NCBI RefSeq assembly: GCF_001428045.1
Contig: NZ_LMSD01000044.1
Location: 62,001 to 126,000 of the forward strand
DNA from: Paenibacillus sp. Soil750
Lineage (GTDB): Bacteria > Bacillota > Bacilli > Paenibacillales > NBRC-103111
Length of the DNA: 64,000 bases
Reading direction: 5' to 3'
Shown: piece after piece, positions 8,032 through 16,796 of the stretch
Numbering within the stretch: position 1 is the stretch's first letter
Layout of the letters: every line of letters starts with the position of its first letter
The notes under the pieces: model-generated
Told to the model about the DNA's origin: nothing
The model's input: only the letters and a program-made list of their open reading frames with translations
Database searches by the model: none
Position numbers and translations under genes: made by a program

Positions 8032-8140
8032 AATGACCACCTCCATGAGAGCGATCCAATGACATTGGCTTCTCCAAATTGTGTTAGTACTATTGCGATC
8101 ATATCAATCATCCTTTCTTTTTGTTAGAAATACAACACTG

Positions 8141-8172
8141 TTGCTTACACATCAGCTTCGTGTATACTACAC
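8141..8172 (+). promoter_or_regulatory. Promoter with an operator-like inverted repeat upstream of tetR
   Basis: TTGCTT (8141-8146) and TATACT (8163-8168) are spaced by 16 bases. An inverted repeat GTGTA-TAC-TACAC (8160-8172) overlaps the -10 hexamer and may be the site of the TetR product encoded 117 bases downstream. Confidence 0.5.
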
Positions 8173-8288
8173 TGTGAAATGAATGATAAACGCTTTGAGC
8201 GATCTGTACAATCAGCAAATGGTTGTTATCGTGGCTTACACAACAGCAGTGCGTTTTTGTTGTCTTAGTTAATTAAGGAGTGAAGTAA

Positions 8289-8870
8289 ATGCCAATAAAT
8301 GCAAACGATCCTCGCGTGAAGCGCACGCGTCAGTTATTGATGCAGTCCTTTATGGAATTGCTACTAGAAAAGAAGAATATCTACTCCATTTCTGTTCAAG
8401 ACATTGCTGCTAGGGCGACTGTGAATCGAGCCACATTTTATGCGCATTTCGAAGATAAATTTGCATTTCTTGAATGTTGGATGAGGGAGAAATTTCAGAA
8501 GAAATTGAAAGATGCTTTGCCGGACTCTTCCATCTCGAATATGAACAGTTTGCGAACCCTTCTACTTGCCGTTTTTGAGTTTCTAGCACGTACTCGGGAG
8601 TATATGGCTATAGAAGACCGTCAATTTGAGCCGCTGTTTGAAATCGCCATGCAAAATGAACTGTATCAACTCCTATTCGAATGGTTACATGCAGAGTCAG
8701 AATCAAAGGTCTCGATAGAGATTGTACAAGCTACATCGCTCGTCACGAGTTGGGGCATATTTGGGTCTGCCGTAGAGTGGAGTCGAAATCCCCAGAATCG
8801 CACCGCAGAAGCAATGGTTCAAGATGTATTGGTGGTTGTGGCGGCGGGGCTAGCACCCGTGCTGTCATAA
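8289..8870 (+). CDS. TetR/AcrR family transcriptional regulator
   Basis: A 193-residue regulator. The N-terminal TetR helix-turn-helix is clear (YSISVQDIAARATVNRATF then YAHFEDKFAFLECWMREK, about residues 37-75); the helical C-terminal domain carries the ligand pocket and dimer interface. AAGGAG lies nine bases upstream of ATG 8289. Genes it could control are the divergent NmrA-type gene and the esterase gene that follows in the same direction 96 bases later. The C-terminal sequence resembles the broad TetR group that controls small detoxification units, but the ligand is unknown. Confidence 0.88.
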   Translation: MPINANDPRVKRTRQLLMQSFMELLLEKKNIYSISVQDIAARATVNRATFYAHFEDKFAFLECWMREKFQKKLKDALPDSSISNMNSLRTLLLAVFEFLARTREYMAIEDRQFEPLFEIAMQNELYQLLFEWLHAESESKVSIEIVQATSLVTSWGIFGSAVEWSRNPQNRTAEAMVQDVLVVVAAGLAPVLS

Positions 8871-8966
8871 TCAATTTTCAGATTTTACTTTGGGGGCAAC
8901 CTGGTTCGCCGAATCTTATTTTGGTTAAAGGGAAGGGAGAGGCCTAACCCAAAGGAGATGTTTTTC

Positions 8967-9926
8967 ATGCAAAACGTACAAAAAGTAGTTTTAGAAGCAG
9001 CCGCGTTTAAAGTTGTGCAAGATAATGAAAACCCACCGTATTTATTTGACCTGGGTCCGGAAAAAGGGCGAGAAACGGTCGATTCTGTCCAATCCGGAGA
9101 TATTAAGAAACTACCGGTCGACATTCAAGACAAAGTGATTGAAGGTGGTTTGAGTGGTCAAGTATCGATCAGGATCATGCGTCAGAAAAACGTAACGGCC
9201 AAGTTACCAGTCATTCTTTATATACACGGCGCTGGTTGGGTATTCGGCAACGCACATACACATGACCGCCTCATCCGAGAGTTAGCGGTCGGAACTGAGG
9301 CGTGCGTTGTATTCCCGAACTACAGCCTTTCGCCGGAAGCCAAATATCCTACGGCCATCGAAGAAATTTACGCCGTCCTGCAATGGATTGCCGATAACGG
9401 TAAAGACAACGGGCTCGATACGGACCGCCTCTATGTAGCTGGTGACAGCGTAGGAGGAAACATGACCGCTGCGATTACACTGATGGCAAAAAACCGCAAA
9501 GGTCCAAAGATTCATAAACAATTGCTCTTCTATCCTGTAACGGATTCGAGCTTGAATACGGAATCTTATAAGGAATTCGCAACCGGGTATTTCCTTCGGA
9601 AAGATGGTATGGCTTGGTTTTGGGAGCAGTATGTAGCGAAGCCGCGGGATAAAGAAGAGATCTATGCTGCACCACTGCGCGCGACCACAGAGCAATTGGC
9701 GGGACTCCCGCAAGCACTCATTATTACGGCTGAAGCCGATGTCTTACGCGATGAAGGCGAGGCATATGCGAATAAGCTGCGCGAATCAGGTGTTCATGTT
9801 ACAGCTGTCCGTTTTCAAGGCATTATTCACGATTTCGTTATGCTTAACGCTTTGGCGAACACGGCTGCGGCTAGAGGCGCACTTGCGTTAGCAAATGCGT
9901 GGTTAAAGAATAATCAGAGAGACTAG
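8967..9926 (+). CDS. Alpha/beta hydrolase of the hormone-sensitive lipase (HSL) family
   Basis: A 319-residue cytoplasmic esterase. The oxyanion motif is HGAGW (HSL family HGGG/HGAG), the nucleophile is Ser161 in GDSVGGN, the acid is Asp258 (AEADVLRDE) and the base His288 (IIHDFVML). Such enzymes hydrolyse short-chain carboxyl esters. AAAGGAG at 8951-8957 fits ATG 8967 better than the upstream in-frame ATG 8958, which overlaps the binding site. It probably shares control with the tetR gene just upstream. A terminator follows at 9955. Confidence 0.9.
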   Translation: MQNVQKVVLEAAAFKVVQDNENPPYLFDLGPEKGRETVDSVQSGDIKKLPVDIQDKVIEGGLSGQVSIRIMRQKNVTAKLPVILYIHGAGWVFGNAHTHDRLIRELAVGTEACVVFPNYSLSPEAKYPTAIEEIYAVLQWIADNGKDNGLDTDRLYVAGDSVGGNMTAAITLMAKNRKGPKIHKQLLFYPVTDSSLNTESYKEFATGYFLRKDGMAWFWEQYVAKPRDKEEIYAAPLRATTEQLAGLPQALIITAEADVLRDEGEAYANKLRESGVHVTAVRFQGIIHDFVMLNALANTAAARGALALANAWLKNNQRD

Positions 9927-9954
9927 GAGATTCGCCTGTCTTTCAGGTGGTATG

Positions 9955-9988
9955 GAAATCTGCTCATAAGGCAGGTTTCTTTTTTTTG
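9955..9988 (+). terminator. Rho-independent terminator after the HSL-type esterase
   Basis: Stem GAAATCTGC / GCAGGTTTC (one wobble pair) with a seven-base loop and a run of nine T. Confidence 0.85.
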
Positions 9989-10080
9989 AGGAGTAGAAAA
10001 CGAGATTACGATCTTCAGAATATTTTTAGAGAAAAATTGGAAAATTAGTGTTAATAGTTTTTCTTTAGGAGGCTTATTCA

Positions 10081-11673
10081 GTGAAATGGTTTAGGAAATG
10101 GCTACACACGAAACCTGGGTATCCCATTATACCTGAGGATCATCTATCTGAAGAAGAGGACTCCGAATTAACAACGGATTTAGAGCACAATGAATCTATT
10201 TTTAGACGTATATTCCACAACAGTGATGATATTGTTTTCCGCAAAGTTCAAATGTGTGGACAAAATCATTGGCTGATCATCTACTTTGCTACACTTGTTG
10301 ATGAAGTTCTGATTGACGACTATGTATTGAAACCGATGATAGCTAAATCTGACAATCAGGAACATGTCATCATTGAGAAAACAGAATCACTGGATGATTA
10401 TATTATCGCTATAGGGTTGACATGTGTTACCTCCAAAATTAGTGAAATTGTCAAACAAGTGTTAAAAGGCCAAGCAGCTGTGCTTACCACTGGGAACAGT
10501 GATGTCATGATGGTCAAAGTGAATAATAAATCACAAAGAAGCCTAGAAGAACCTTCATCTGAACCGGTCATTCGTGGTCCAAGGGATGGATTTATTGAGA
10601 ATCTCTCAACGAATATTGGGTTAATCCGTAGCAGGCTGAAAACGTCAAGACTTAAAATGGAATGTGTAACGATCGGGGAGCTTACCCAAACCGAAGTTGT
10701 CATTACGTATATCACTGGTATTGCTTCCGAAACGGTTATAGAGGAAGTTCGAGAGCGAGTATCTCGAATTCAAATTGACGGTATTATTGATTCCGGGTAT
10801 GTGGAGGAATTTATTGAAGATAGTCCTTATTCTCCGTTTCCACTTGTGCACAGTACGGAACGACCAGATGTTGTTGCTGCTGAGTTATTGGAAGGGAAAA
10901 TAGGTATTATCGTTGACACATCTCCATTTGTACTCATTGTTCCCATGACGTTCTGGACAGGTCTCCAGGCTAGTGAGGATTATTATGTTCGCTGGCCAAT
11001 TGCAACTTTCGTACGGTGGATTCGATTCCTTTTCATCAGTATCGCCATATTTGCACCTCCATTATATGTGGCGATTACGACTTTCAATCAAGAAATGATT
11101 CCGACCAATCTGGTGTTAAGTATTGCCTCCTCTAGAGAGCCTGTTCCTTTGCCAGCTGTGATCGAAGCCTTCATCATGGAAATAATCTTTGAAGCCTTAC
11201 GGGAAGCAGGGATTCGATTACCGAAACAGATCGGGCAAGCGATCAGCATTGTTGGGGCATTGGTTATCGGCCAAGCGGCTGTGCTTGCGGGTATCATTTC
11301 CGCTCCGGTCGTCATTATTGTATCGATTACGGGTATTGCAGCTTTTACGATTCCCCGTTATAGCTTCGCTAATGGCATCCGATTACTACGGTTTCCCATG
11401 CTATTGTTGGCGGGTACGCTAGGACTTTATGGCATTGTAGTTGGATTGATCGGCATTGTGATGCATATCTCATCTCTTAGATCATTCGGTGTCCCCTATT
11501 TCACTCCAGCAGCTCCGTTAACTTTCTCCGACTTGAAGGATGTCATCATCCGGGCGCCGATATGGGCGAAAACGCAACGTCCGAAATCAACAGCATCTAA
11601 CAATCCGGTTCGTGAGCCGGCTGGTCAAAAACCAAGTCCAGATTATGCGGGGAAAGGGAAGGGATCTTCATAA
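10081..11673 (+). CDS. Spore germinant receptor A subunit (GerA family)
   Basis: A 530-residue inner-membrane protein of dormant spores that, with B and C subunits, senses nutrient germinants and triggers germination. A GTG start with AGGAGG at 10067-10072 is used. The N-terminal soluble half contains family stretches such as NESIFRRIFHNSDDIVFR and GPRDGFIENLSTNIGLIRSRL; the C-terminal half (about residues 300-465) has four to five hydrophobic segments with the conserved PAVIEAFIMEIIFEALREAG and GQAISIVGALVIGQAAV. The last 40 residues are a basic Pro/Ser/Lys-rich tail. The stop overlaps the start of the C-subunit gene by one base. Expression is expected late in the forespore. Confidence 0.93.
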   Translation: MKWFRKWLHTKPGYPIIPEDHLSEEEDSELTTDLEHNESIFRRIFHNSDDIVFRKVQMCGQNHWLIIYFATLVDEVLIDDYVLKPMIAKSDNQEHVIIEKTESLDDYIIAIGLTCVTSKISEIVKQVLKGQAAVLTTGNSDVMMVKVNNKSQRSLEEPSSEPVIRGPRDGFIENLSTNIGLIRSRLKTSRLKMECVTIGELTQTEVVITYITGIASETVIEEVRERVSRIQIDGIIDSGYVEEFIEDSPYSPFPLVHSTERPDVVAAELLEGKIGIIVDTSPFVLIVPMTFWTGLQASEDYYVRWPIATFVRWIRFLFISIAIFAPPLYVAITTFNQEMIPTNLVLSIASSREPVPLPAVIEAFIMEIIFEALREAGIRLPKQIGQAISIVGALVIGQAAVLAGIISAPVVIIVSITGIAAFTIPRYSFANGIRLLRFPMLLLAGTLGLYGIVVGLIGIVMHISSLRSFGVPYFTPAAPLTFSDLKDVIIRAPIWAKTQRPKSTASNNPVREPAGQKPSPDYAGKGKGSS

Positions 11674-12845
11674 TGAAACCATTCCTTTACATTGGTTTGC
11701 TATTCACACTTTTGACCACAAGTGGGTGTTGGGATCGTACGGAGATTAATGATCTTGCCTTCATTATGGGGACGGCATTTGACATAACGGATGATGGGGA
11801 CTATATCTTATCGCATCAAATTGCGATCCCTTCTTCCTCTCAGGGAGGACCAGGGAGTGGGGGAGGTGGCAATGAGAAGTTTTTTGTGATATCTGCTGTA
11901 GGTAAGAGTATTAACGAAGCATTCTATAGGCTTCAGAAAAAGAGTTCTCGTAGGTTGTTTACGGCACATCGCGTTGTTATTTTTATAGGTGAGCGGTTAT
12001 CCAAAAGTGGGATTGAAGATATTCTCGACATTTACACGCACGATTCGAAACAACGTTTAAAAACATACATGATGGTGGTTAAGGGGGGAGAAGGACGGGA
12101 TATTCTGAAAGTAAAATACCCCTTTGAACAAGTACCTAGCGAAGCGATTAAAGAAATGGAAGCTTTAAATAACGAGTTGGCGATTACATTACGCGACTTT
12201 TTTCAAGCATCATCTGGAGAGGGAATCAGTCCGGTATTGGGAGCTATAACACCTGATGGCATAACAGAAGGTTTAAAAGAAGACCATATATTTAAGCTAG
12301 CTGGGTCAGCCATTTTTAAAGATTTCAAATTAGCAGGATTTCTAAATGAAAGTGAAACCAATGGGCTTCTATGGGTGACAGATCGAATGGAATACGGCAG
12401 TCTTAACGCCAGTTTACCCGAAACTGATGGAACAGTTGGGATGATTCTGGCCAAGGCAAACCGAAAAATCACCCCGCAGATTATTGGTGATCAGGTTACA
12501 TTCAAGATACAGCTGAAAGGGGAAGGTAACATTTGGGAAAATACGACGAATTTAGATATTCGTAAACCAGAGAACATTAAGCTTGTTCAGAAGGCATTGG
12601 AGACCGCCGTCGAAAAACAAGTCAAAGATACATTAACTAAGGTCCAGTCGCAGTACAAGGTTGATAGTGTTGGGTTCGGCAGAGAAATATACCGCAATAA
12701 GCCGAAACAGTGGAAAGCGTTGAAAGCTGGGTGGAATGATAGGTTTCCAGAGCTAGACGTTTCGCTTGAAGTGTCGATCAACATTCTAGGCAGCGGGATG
12801 GCAGGTCCTCCTTTACATTTGGAGAGAAAGGAGATCAAAAAATGA
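11673..12845 (+). CDS. Spore germinant receptor C subunit, lipoprotein (Ger(x)C family)
   Basis: A 390-residue lipoprotein. The signal peptide ends in the lipobox LTTSGC (Cys19), followed by WDRTEINDLAF, the hallmark N-terminus of Ger(x)C proteins. The large C-terminal domain matches the family length. The start codon overlaps the stop of the A-subunit gene (TAATG), so the two are translationally coupled; its own stop overlaps the start of a 76-codon membrane-protein gene. It would be anchored to the outer face of the spore inner membrane with the A subunit. Confidence 0.93.
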   Translation: MKPFLYIGLLFTLLTTSGCWDRTEINDLAFIMGTAFDITDDGDYILSHQIAIPSSSQGGPGSGGGGNEKFFVISAVGKSINEAFYRLQKKSSRRLFTAHRVVIFIGERLSKSGIEDILDIYTHDSKQRLKTYMMVVKGGEGRDILKVKYPFEQVPSEAIKEMEALNNELAITLRDFFQASSGEGISPVLGAITPDGITEGLKEDHIFKLAGSAIFKDFKLAGFLNESETNGLLWVTDRMEYGSLNASLPETDGTVGMILAKANRKITPQIIGDQVTFKIQLKGEGNIWENTTNLDIRKPENIKLVQKALETAVEKQVKDTLTKVQSQYKVDSVGFGREIYRNKPKQWKALKAGWNDRFPELDVSLEVSINILGSGMAGPPLHLERKEIKK

Positions 12846-13072
12846 TTTTCTATACAATCGTATATGTAGGTTTCTTGCTTGTATGGTCTTTTGTTAGAAT
12901 TCGCTCTTTCCTGAGCATGCAAAAAAACAAAGAAGCGGCAGTATTCGGCACATTAATTGGTGTATCTTCTGTTGTCGGTTCTTTATTAATTTTCCGGGTC
13001 AACCTGCCGAGTATGGTTGTCCCGTTCAAGATTCTATTTGAACCCATTGGAACTATGCTTTTAATGCAGTGA
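12842..13072 (+). CDS. Small membrane protein coupled to the germinant receptor genes
   Basis: A 76-residue protein with two hydrophobic segments (FYTIVYVGFLLVW and AAVFGTLIGVSSVVGSLLIF) separated by a basic turn. Its ATG overlaps the stop of the C-subunit gene by four bases (ATGA) with GGAGAAAGGAG upstream, so it belongs to the same operon. Small membrane partners (D subunits) accompany some GerA-type receptors and modulate them; assigning that role here is inference from position, size and topology. Its last 12 bases overlap the end of the converging permease gene. Confidence 0.7.
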   Translation: MIFYTIVYVGFLLVWSFVRIRSFLSMQKNKEAAVFGTLIGVSSVVGSLLIFRVNLPSMVVPFKILFEPIGTMLLMQ

Positions 13073-14161
13073 ACGGTTCACTTTTCCTCTGAGCGAATCA
13101 ATCATGAGAAGTAGCAATGGGATAAGACTTTGTGTGACTAAACCAGCGCTCGGGTAAATCAAAGTCAGATACGTTTGAAGTTCCGCACCATTCTTGAAAA
13201 CCCAGACTGATCCAATGAGGCTCAATAGGGTTATCGGTGCAACGAGATCACGATAATTTTGGATACGGAAAATCTGGCTTATACTAATACACAAAATAAA
13301 TAACGACACGGACACTTTCGAAAAACTTCCAATAACCCAAATCATAACAGCGATTGCCTCTAGACGTTCAAATGAGCCTTCAATTCCAATGTATTGCATG
13401 ACACTTAAATACGAATAGTTCAGTTGACCTGTTAATGAACCGAGAATCATAATTGCTGAAATGACAACGATAAATACAAAAATAAATATTCCTAAAAGTG
13501 CTAACAGAGAGACCTTGTATGCCTTTTTCGGCTGATTCAAATAAGGAAGAAGCCACCCTAGAATAAACAATTGATTCATGAATGCGCCTCCTGGAAGGAA
13601 AGCTCCTTGTAAAACCGGCAGAATTCCGTCTCCCAGAATTGGCTTTAACTGTTCAGAATCAGCTTCCCCGATCGTCAAAATCAAGAGCGGCAATAAAAAA
13701 AATAATTTCATTGGTGTCAAAAATTCCGTGCATCTTGCTATGACTTCAATACCCATATAGACGGCTAGACCGCATAGGATTAATAACGTCAGACTACCTA
13801 TGATGGACGGACTTCTTGGTAATAACAGCGCTTTAATGAAATAGGTATGCTGTATGGTCATAACTGAAAGCGACATAAACCAAAAGTAGATGTAGTATAA
13901 GCCCAGACATGTTCCTAACCATTTCCCTAGAATTTTTTGACTGTATTGAATAATCGTCAAACCAGGATAACGTTTCGAAAGTAGGACCATCACCCAAATA
14001 CTTAAGAATCCGGTCAACGTGGAAGGGAACACCGAAATCCAAGCATCTTGCTTGGCATACATCGCAATCAATCCAGGAAGCGTTAAGACGATTGTGGAAG
14101 CAACAAATGAGAATAGAATAATACCTAATTGATTAACCGTAATTTTTTCTGTAGGCTGCAC
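13061..14161 (-). CDS. Spore germinant receptor B subunit, permease-like (GerB family)
   Basis: A 366-residue integral membrane protein of the endospore-germination permease family (APC superfamily fold, about ten membrane segments), the nutrient-binding part of GerA-type receptors. The start is taken as GTG 14161, seven bases after GGAGAAGGAG; this gives the usual family length and the typical start QPTEKITVNQLG. The longer in-frame start at 14221 lacks a binding site. Unusually it is encoded opposite to, and converging with, the A and C subunit genes, which normally flank it in one operon. It therefore needs its own promoter. Confidence 0.92.
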   Translation of the reverse strand: MQPTEKITVNQLGIILFSFVASTIVLTLPGLIAMYAKQDAWISVFPSTLTGFLSIWVMVLLSKRYPGLTIIQYSQKILGKWLGTCLGLYYIYFWFMSLSVMTIQHTYFIKALLLPRSPSIIGSLTLLILCGLAVYMGIEVIARCTEFLTPMKLFFLLPLLILTIGEADSEQLKPILGDGILPVLQGAFLPGGAFMNQLFILGWLLPYLNQPKKAYKVSLLALLGIFIFVFIVVISAIMILGSLTGQLNYSYLSVMQYIGIEGSFERLEAIAVMIWVIGSFSKVSVSLFILCISISQIFRIQNYRDLVAPITLLSLIGSVWVFKNGAELQTYLTLIYPSAGLVTQSLIPLLLLMIDSLRGKVNRSLH

Positions 14162-14320
14162 ATGTACACTCCTTCTCCTAACCTCACAGAGGTTGCTCCA
14201 AGTATTCACTTTTCGATACAAATTTATACAAATAAACCACGTATACTGCCTACAATTCTTATGTAACTGTCTCAGATAAAGAGGTATTTTAGGATGTAAA
14301 TCTACTATTACTCACTTATT

Positions 14321-14361
14321 GAGAACGATCGGTGCGAAATAATTCTTTACCGATCGTTCTC
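14321..14361. promoter_or_regulatory. Two TetR-type operator half-arrays upstream of the tetR gene
   Basis: GAGAACGATCGGT (14321-14333) and ACCGATCGTTCTC (14349-14361) form a perfect 13-bp inverted repeat with a 15-base spacer. Each carries the GAACGATCG core found as a perfect palindrome at 15001-15018 upstream of the next operon, so the TetR protein encoded at 14401 very likely binds here to control itself. Confidence 0.8.
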
Positions 14362-14400
14362 AATATGCTAAGATACTCTTCAGAAGGAGGAGGCGTTACA

Positions 14401-14985
14401 ATGGCCAGATCCAAAGAGTTTGATGAAGATGCCGTTTTACTTAAAGCCATGCGATTATTTTGGGAGCAGGGTTATGAGAAAACATCTATGATGGACCTAG
14501 TCTCACAAATGGGCGTTCACAAGAGAAGTATGTATGACACCTATGGCGATAAACATTCTTTATATATTAAAGCGTTAAAACGCTACAATGAAATGATAGA
14601 GAAATCCGTTAGAAGCCTGGTAAATGGCGCTTGTTCCGCCGAGGAAGCTATTCGTTTATTATTAGAAATGGCTGTCAATCAGGATAAAAATGAACTTCCT
14701 AAAGGCTGCTTAATGGTAAATACGGCCGTAGAGATGGCAACTCATGATCCTGAGTCCAAATTATGGGTAACACAGAACTTTACAAGCTCAGAGCAATTGA
14801 TACGTGAGTTAATTGAGGCAGGTCAGCAGTCGGGCGAATTAGACAAATCATTAGATGCCGAAATGTTGTCCTACTATTTTAACAATGCGTATACCGGGCT
14901 ATTAGTGATGTCGAAGACGACAGATGACAAAGAGAAACTAAATAAAATTATTGAAACGACAATGTCTATAATAAAGAAGAAATAA
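14401..14985 (+). CDS. TetR/AcrR family transcriptional regulator
   Basis: A 194-residue repressor-type protein. The helix-turn-helix is in the N-terminus (KTSMMDLVSQMGVHKRSMYD then TYGDKHSLYIKALKRYNE); the C-terminal helical domain has a conserved cysteine in PKGCLMVNTAVEM, a feature of TetR members that handle reactive or electrophilic ligands. ATG 14401 follows GAAGGAGGAGG; the longer in-frame reading from 14332 runs through the operator. Shared operator cores before this gene and before the 15059-16688 operon identify both as its likely targets. Confidence 0.9.
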   Translation: MARSKEFDEDAVLLKAMRLFWEQGYEKTSMMDLVSQMGVHKRSMYDTYGDKHSLYIKALKRYNEMIEKSVRSLVNGACSAEEAIRLLLEMAVNQDKNELPKGCLMVNTAVEMATHDPESKLWVTQNFTSSEQLIRELIEAGQQSGELDKSLDAEMLSYYFNNAYTGLLVMSKTTDDKEKLNKIIETTMSIIKKK

Positions 14986-14991
14986 TTTTTT

Positions 14992-15021
14992 TTGACATTA
15001 TAAGAACGATCGTTCTTAAAT
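14992..15021 (+). promoter_or_regulatory. Promoter with a perfect TetR operator between -35 and -10
   Basis: TTGACA (14992-14997) and TTAAAT (15016-15021) are separated by 18 bases, and the 18-bp perfect palindrome TAAGAACGATCGTTCTTA (15001-15018) fills the spacer. This is the classic layout for TetR repression of the operon that begins at 15059. Confidence 0.85.
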
Positions 15022-15058
15022 TAACACTACACTATGTTATAAAAAGGAGAAATTAATC

Positions 15059-15814
15059 ATGACGAATCCACATAACAACATTCCACCTGAAAATGACTTG
15101 CTAGAACTCGTACTCAAGGCTTCTGGAGGACTTAAAAGGTGGTCGAATATCCAAACACTTACGACAAAGCTCTCTGTAAGCGGCCCATTCTGGGAACTCA
15201 AAGGATACAAAGACGCATTCTTGGAAGAGACTTTGGAAATCGACGTTCAACGTCAGCACACCGTCTTTACACCATGGGTCGAGTCCGACCAGAAATTGAT
15301 CTTTGACAGTGAAACTGAAAGAGTTACCTTGCAATACGCAGATGGTCAGACTGTAGAAAGCCGTACTAACCCACGTGCTTCATTCGAAGGCTACGACATG
15401 CTCACACCTTGGGACAAATTGCAAGTCGGTTATTTCCTTAGCTATGCGATGTGGAATTACCTTACTACACCATACTTGTTCACTTTCCCAGGTGTAGAGA
15501 CACGTGAGATCGAGCCTTGGGATGAGGATGGCCAAACATGGCGCAGACTGCACGTAAGTTTCCCTAAATCCATTGCTACGCATACGGCAGAACAAACTTT
15601 TTATTATGACAGCGAAGGTAATCTTAAACGTATGGACTACTCAGTGGACGTAAATGGTGACGCAGTTATCGCTCACTATATGGAGGAATACAAAACGTTC
15701 GACGGATTGGTATTTCCAACCCGACGCCTTGTTTACCCGCGTAATCCAGACGGTACAGTAGACCGCAGTTTTATTCCAATTATCGTCGATATCCACGATA
15801 TTACGATCGCTTAA
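15059..15814 (+). CDS. Conserved protein of unknown function, TetR-controlled
   Basis: A 251-residue soluble protein with no signal peptide. I do not recognise a named domain. The body is rich in beta-strand patterns (QKLIFDSETERVTLQYADG, TWRRLHVSFPKSI, EQTFYYDSEGNLKRMDYSVD, KTFDGLVFPTRR), which recalls lipid-binding beta-barrel proteins of the LolA or outer-membrane-lipoprotein-sorting type, but without export signals that is only a resemblance. An AAAAAGGAG site precedes ATG 15059. It shares a promoter with the alpha/beta hydrolase gene 31 bases downstream, under the TetR operator at 15001, so it probably belongs to a response to a small hydrophobic or electrophilic compound. Confidence 0.7.
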   Translation: MTNPHNNIPPENDLLELVLKASGGLKRWSNIQTLTTKLSVSGPFWELKGYKDAFLEETLEIDVQRQHTVFTPWVESDQKLIFDSETERVTLQYADGQTVESRTNPRASFEGYDMLTPWDKLQVGYFLSYAMWNYLTTPYLFTFPGVETREIEPWDEDGQTWRRLHVSFPKSIATHTAEQTFYYDSEGNLKRMDYSVDVNGDAVIAHYMEEYKTFDGLVFPTRRLVYPRNPDGTVDRSFIPIIVDIHDITIA

Positions 15815-15845
15815 TCGCAATTCCAAAATAAAGGAGACTACATCC

Positions 15846-16688
15846 ATGTCCCAATACACTGCTACAACTTTAACGATCACATCTAATAATCAAACTTCCT
15901 ATGCTTACCGCCGTTTTGGCAAAACTGGCACGATTCCTGTTGTGTTCCTACAGCATTTTCGCGGCAATATTGACAACTGGGATCCAGCGCTAGTTGATGA
16001 CATTGCCGCTGAACGTGAAGTCATTCTTTTTGATAACAGCGGAGTGGGACGTTCTACAGGAACGACACCACAGACGATAACCGAAATGGCCCGCGGCGCA
16101 TTGGGTTTCATTGATGCTCTTGGCTTAACAACGGTCGACCTATTAGGCTTCTCGTTGGGTGGTTTTATTGCGCAAGAAGTTGTACTTCTACGTCCTCATC
16201 TTGTTCGCCGTTTGATACTTGCTGGAACAGGTCCAGAAGGCGGGAGAGACATGCATGGTTGGAAAGATGACATTCGCAGTCATGCGATTAAAGATGTGCA
16301 AGGCGCTGAAGACATCTACTACCTATTTTTTGCTCAAACGCAGAACAGTCAAGCCAAGGGGCAAGAATTCGTAGGACGTATCTTTACTCGGACAGAAGAT
16401 CGAGATGAGACGCCGTCATTGGCAACGCGTGATGCGCAGGACGAGGCCATTATTCGCTGGGGTATTCCAAATATGGGCAAACTAGCACGCCTTGCGGGAA
16501 TCACGCAACCGACACTTGTCGCTAATGGCAACAACGACATTATGGTTCCGACCGTGAACTCCTATTTACTCGCGGGTCACATCCCAAATGCGGAGTTGAT
16601 CATCTATCCAGATGCAAATCACGGCTTCCTGTTTCAATACCCACACGAATTTGCTGGAGAAGTGAATCGTTTCTTGAATAAAGCTTAA
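15846..16688 (+). CDS. Alpha/beta hydrolase
   Basis: A 280-residue serine hydrolase. The nucleophile elbow is GFSLGG with Ser103, the acid Asp231 (NGNNDIMV) and the base His259 (DANHGFLFQ), and the oxyanion region is QHFRGNIDNWD. The family covers haloperoxidase-like enzymes, lactonases and esterases. AAAGGAG precedes ATG 15846. It is the second gene of the TetR-controlled unit. No terminator is obvious right after it. Confidence 0.88.
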   Translation: MSQYTATTLTITSNNQTSYAYRRFGKTGTIPVVFLQHFRGNIDNWDPALVDDIAAEREVILFDNSGVGRSTGTTPQTITEMARGALGFIDALGLTTVDLLGFSLGGFIAQEVVLLRPHLVRRLILAGTGPEGGRDMHGWKDDIRSHAIKDVQGAEDIYYLFFAQTQNSQAKGQEFVGRIFTRTEDRDETPSLATRDAQDEAIIRWGIPNMGKLARLAGITQPTLVANGNNDIMVPTVNSYLLAGHIPNAELIIYPDANHGFLFQYPHEFAGEVNRFLNKA

Positions 16689-16796
16689 TCTAGAATCCCT
16701 GCGAATGAGTGAGTAAACGTGAGATAAACCCTAGCATTCCCCGATAAGCTAAATATCAATAAAGGAATTCGCAAGCGCCTAGTAGAATGTAGAGGA

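Noticed and set aside
9282..9713. 143-codon minus-strand frame
   Set aside because: It is antisense to the HSL-type esterase, which has all catalytic motifs; no independent signals.
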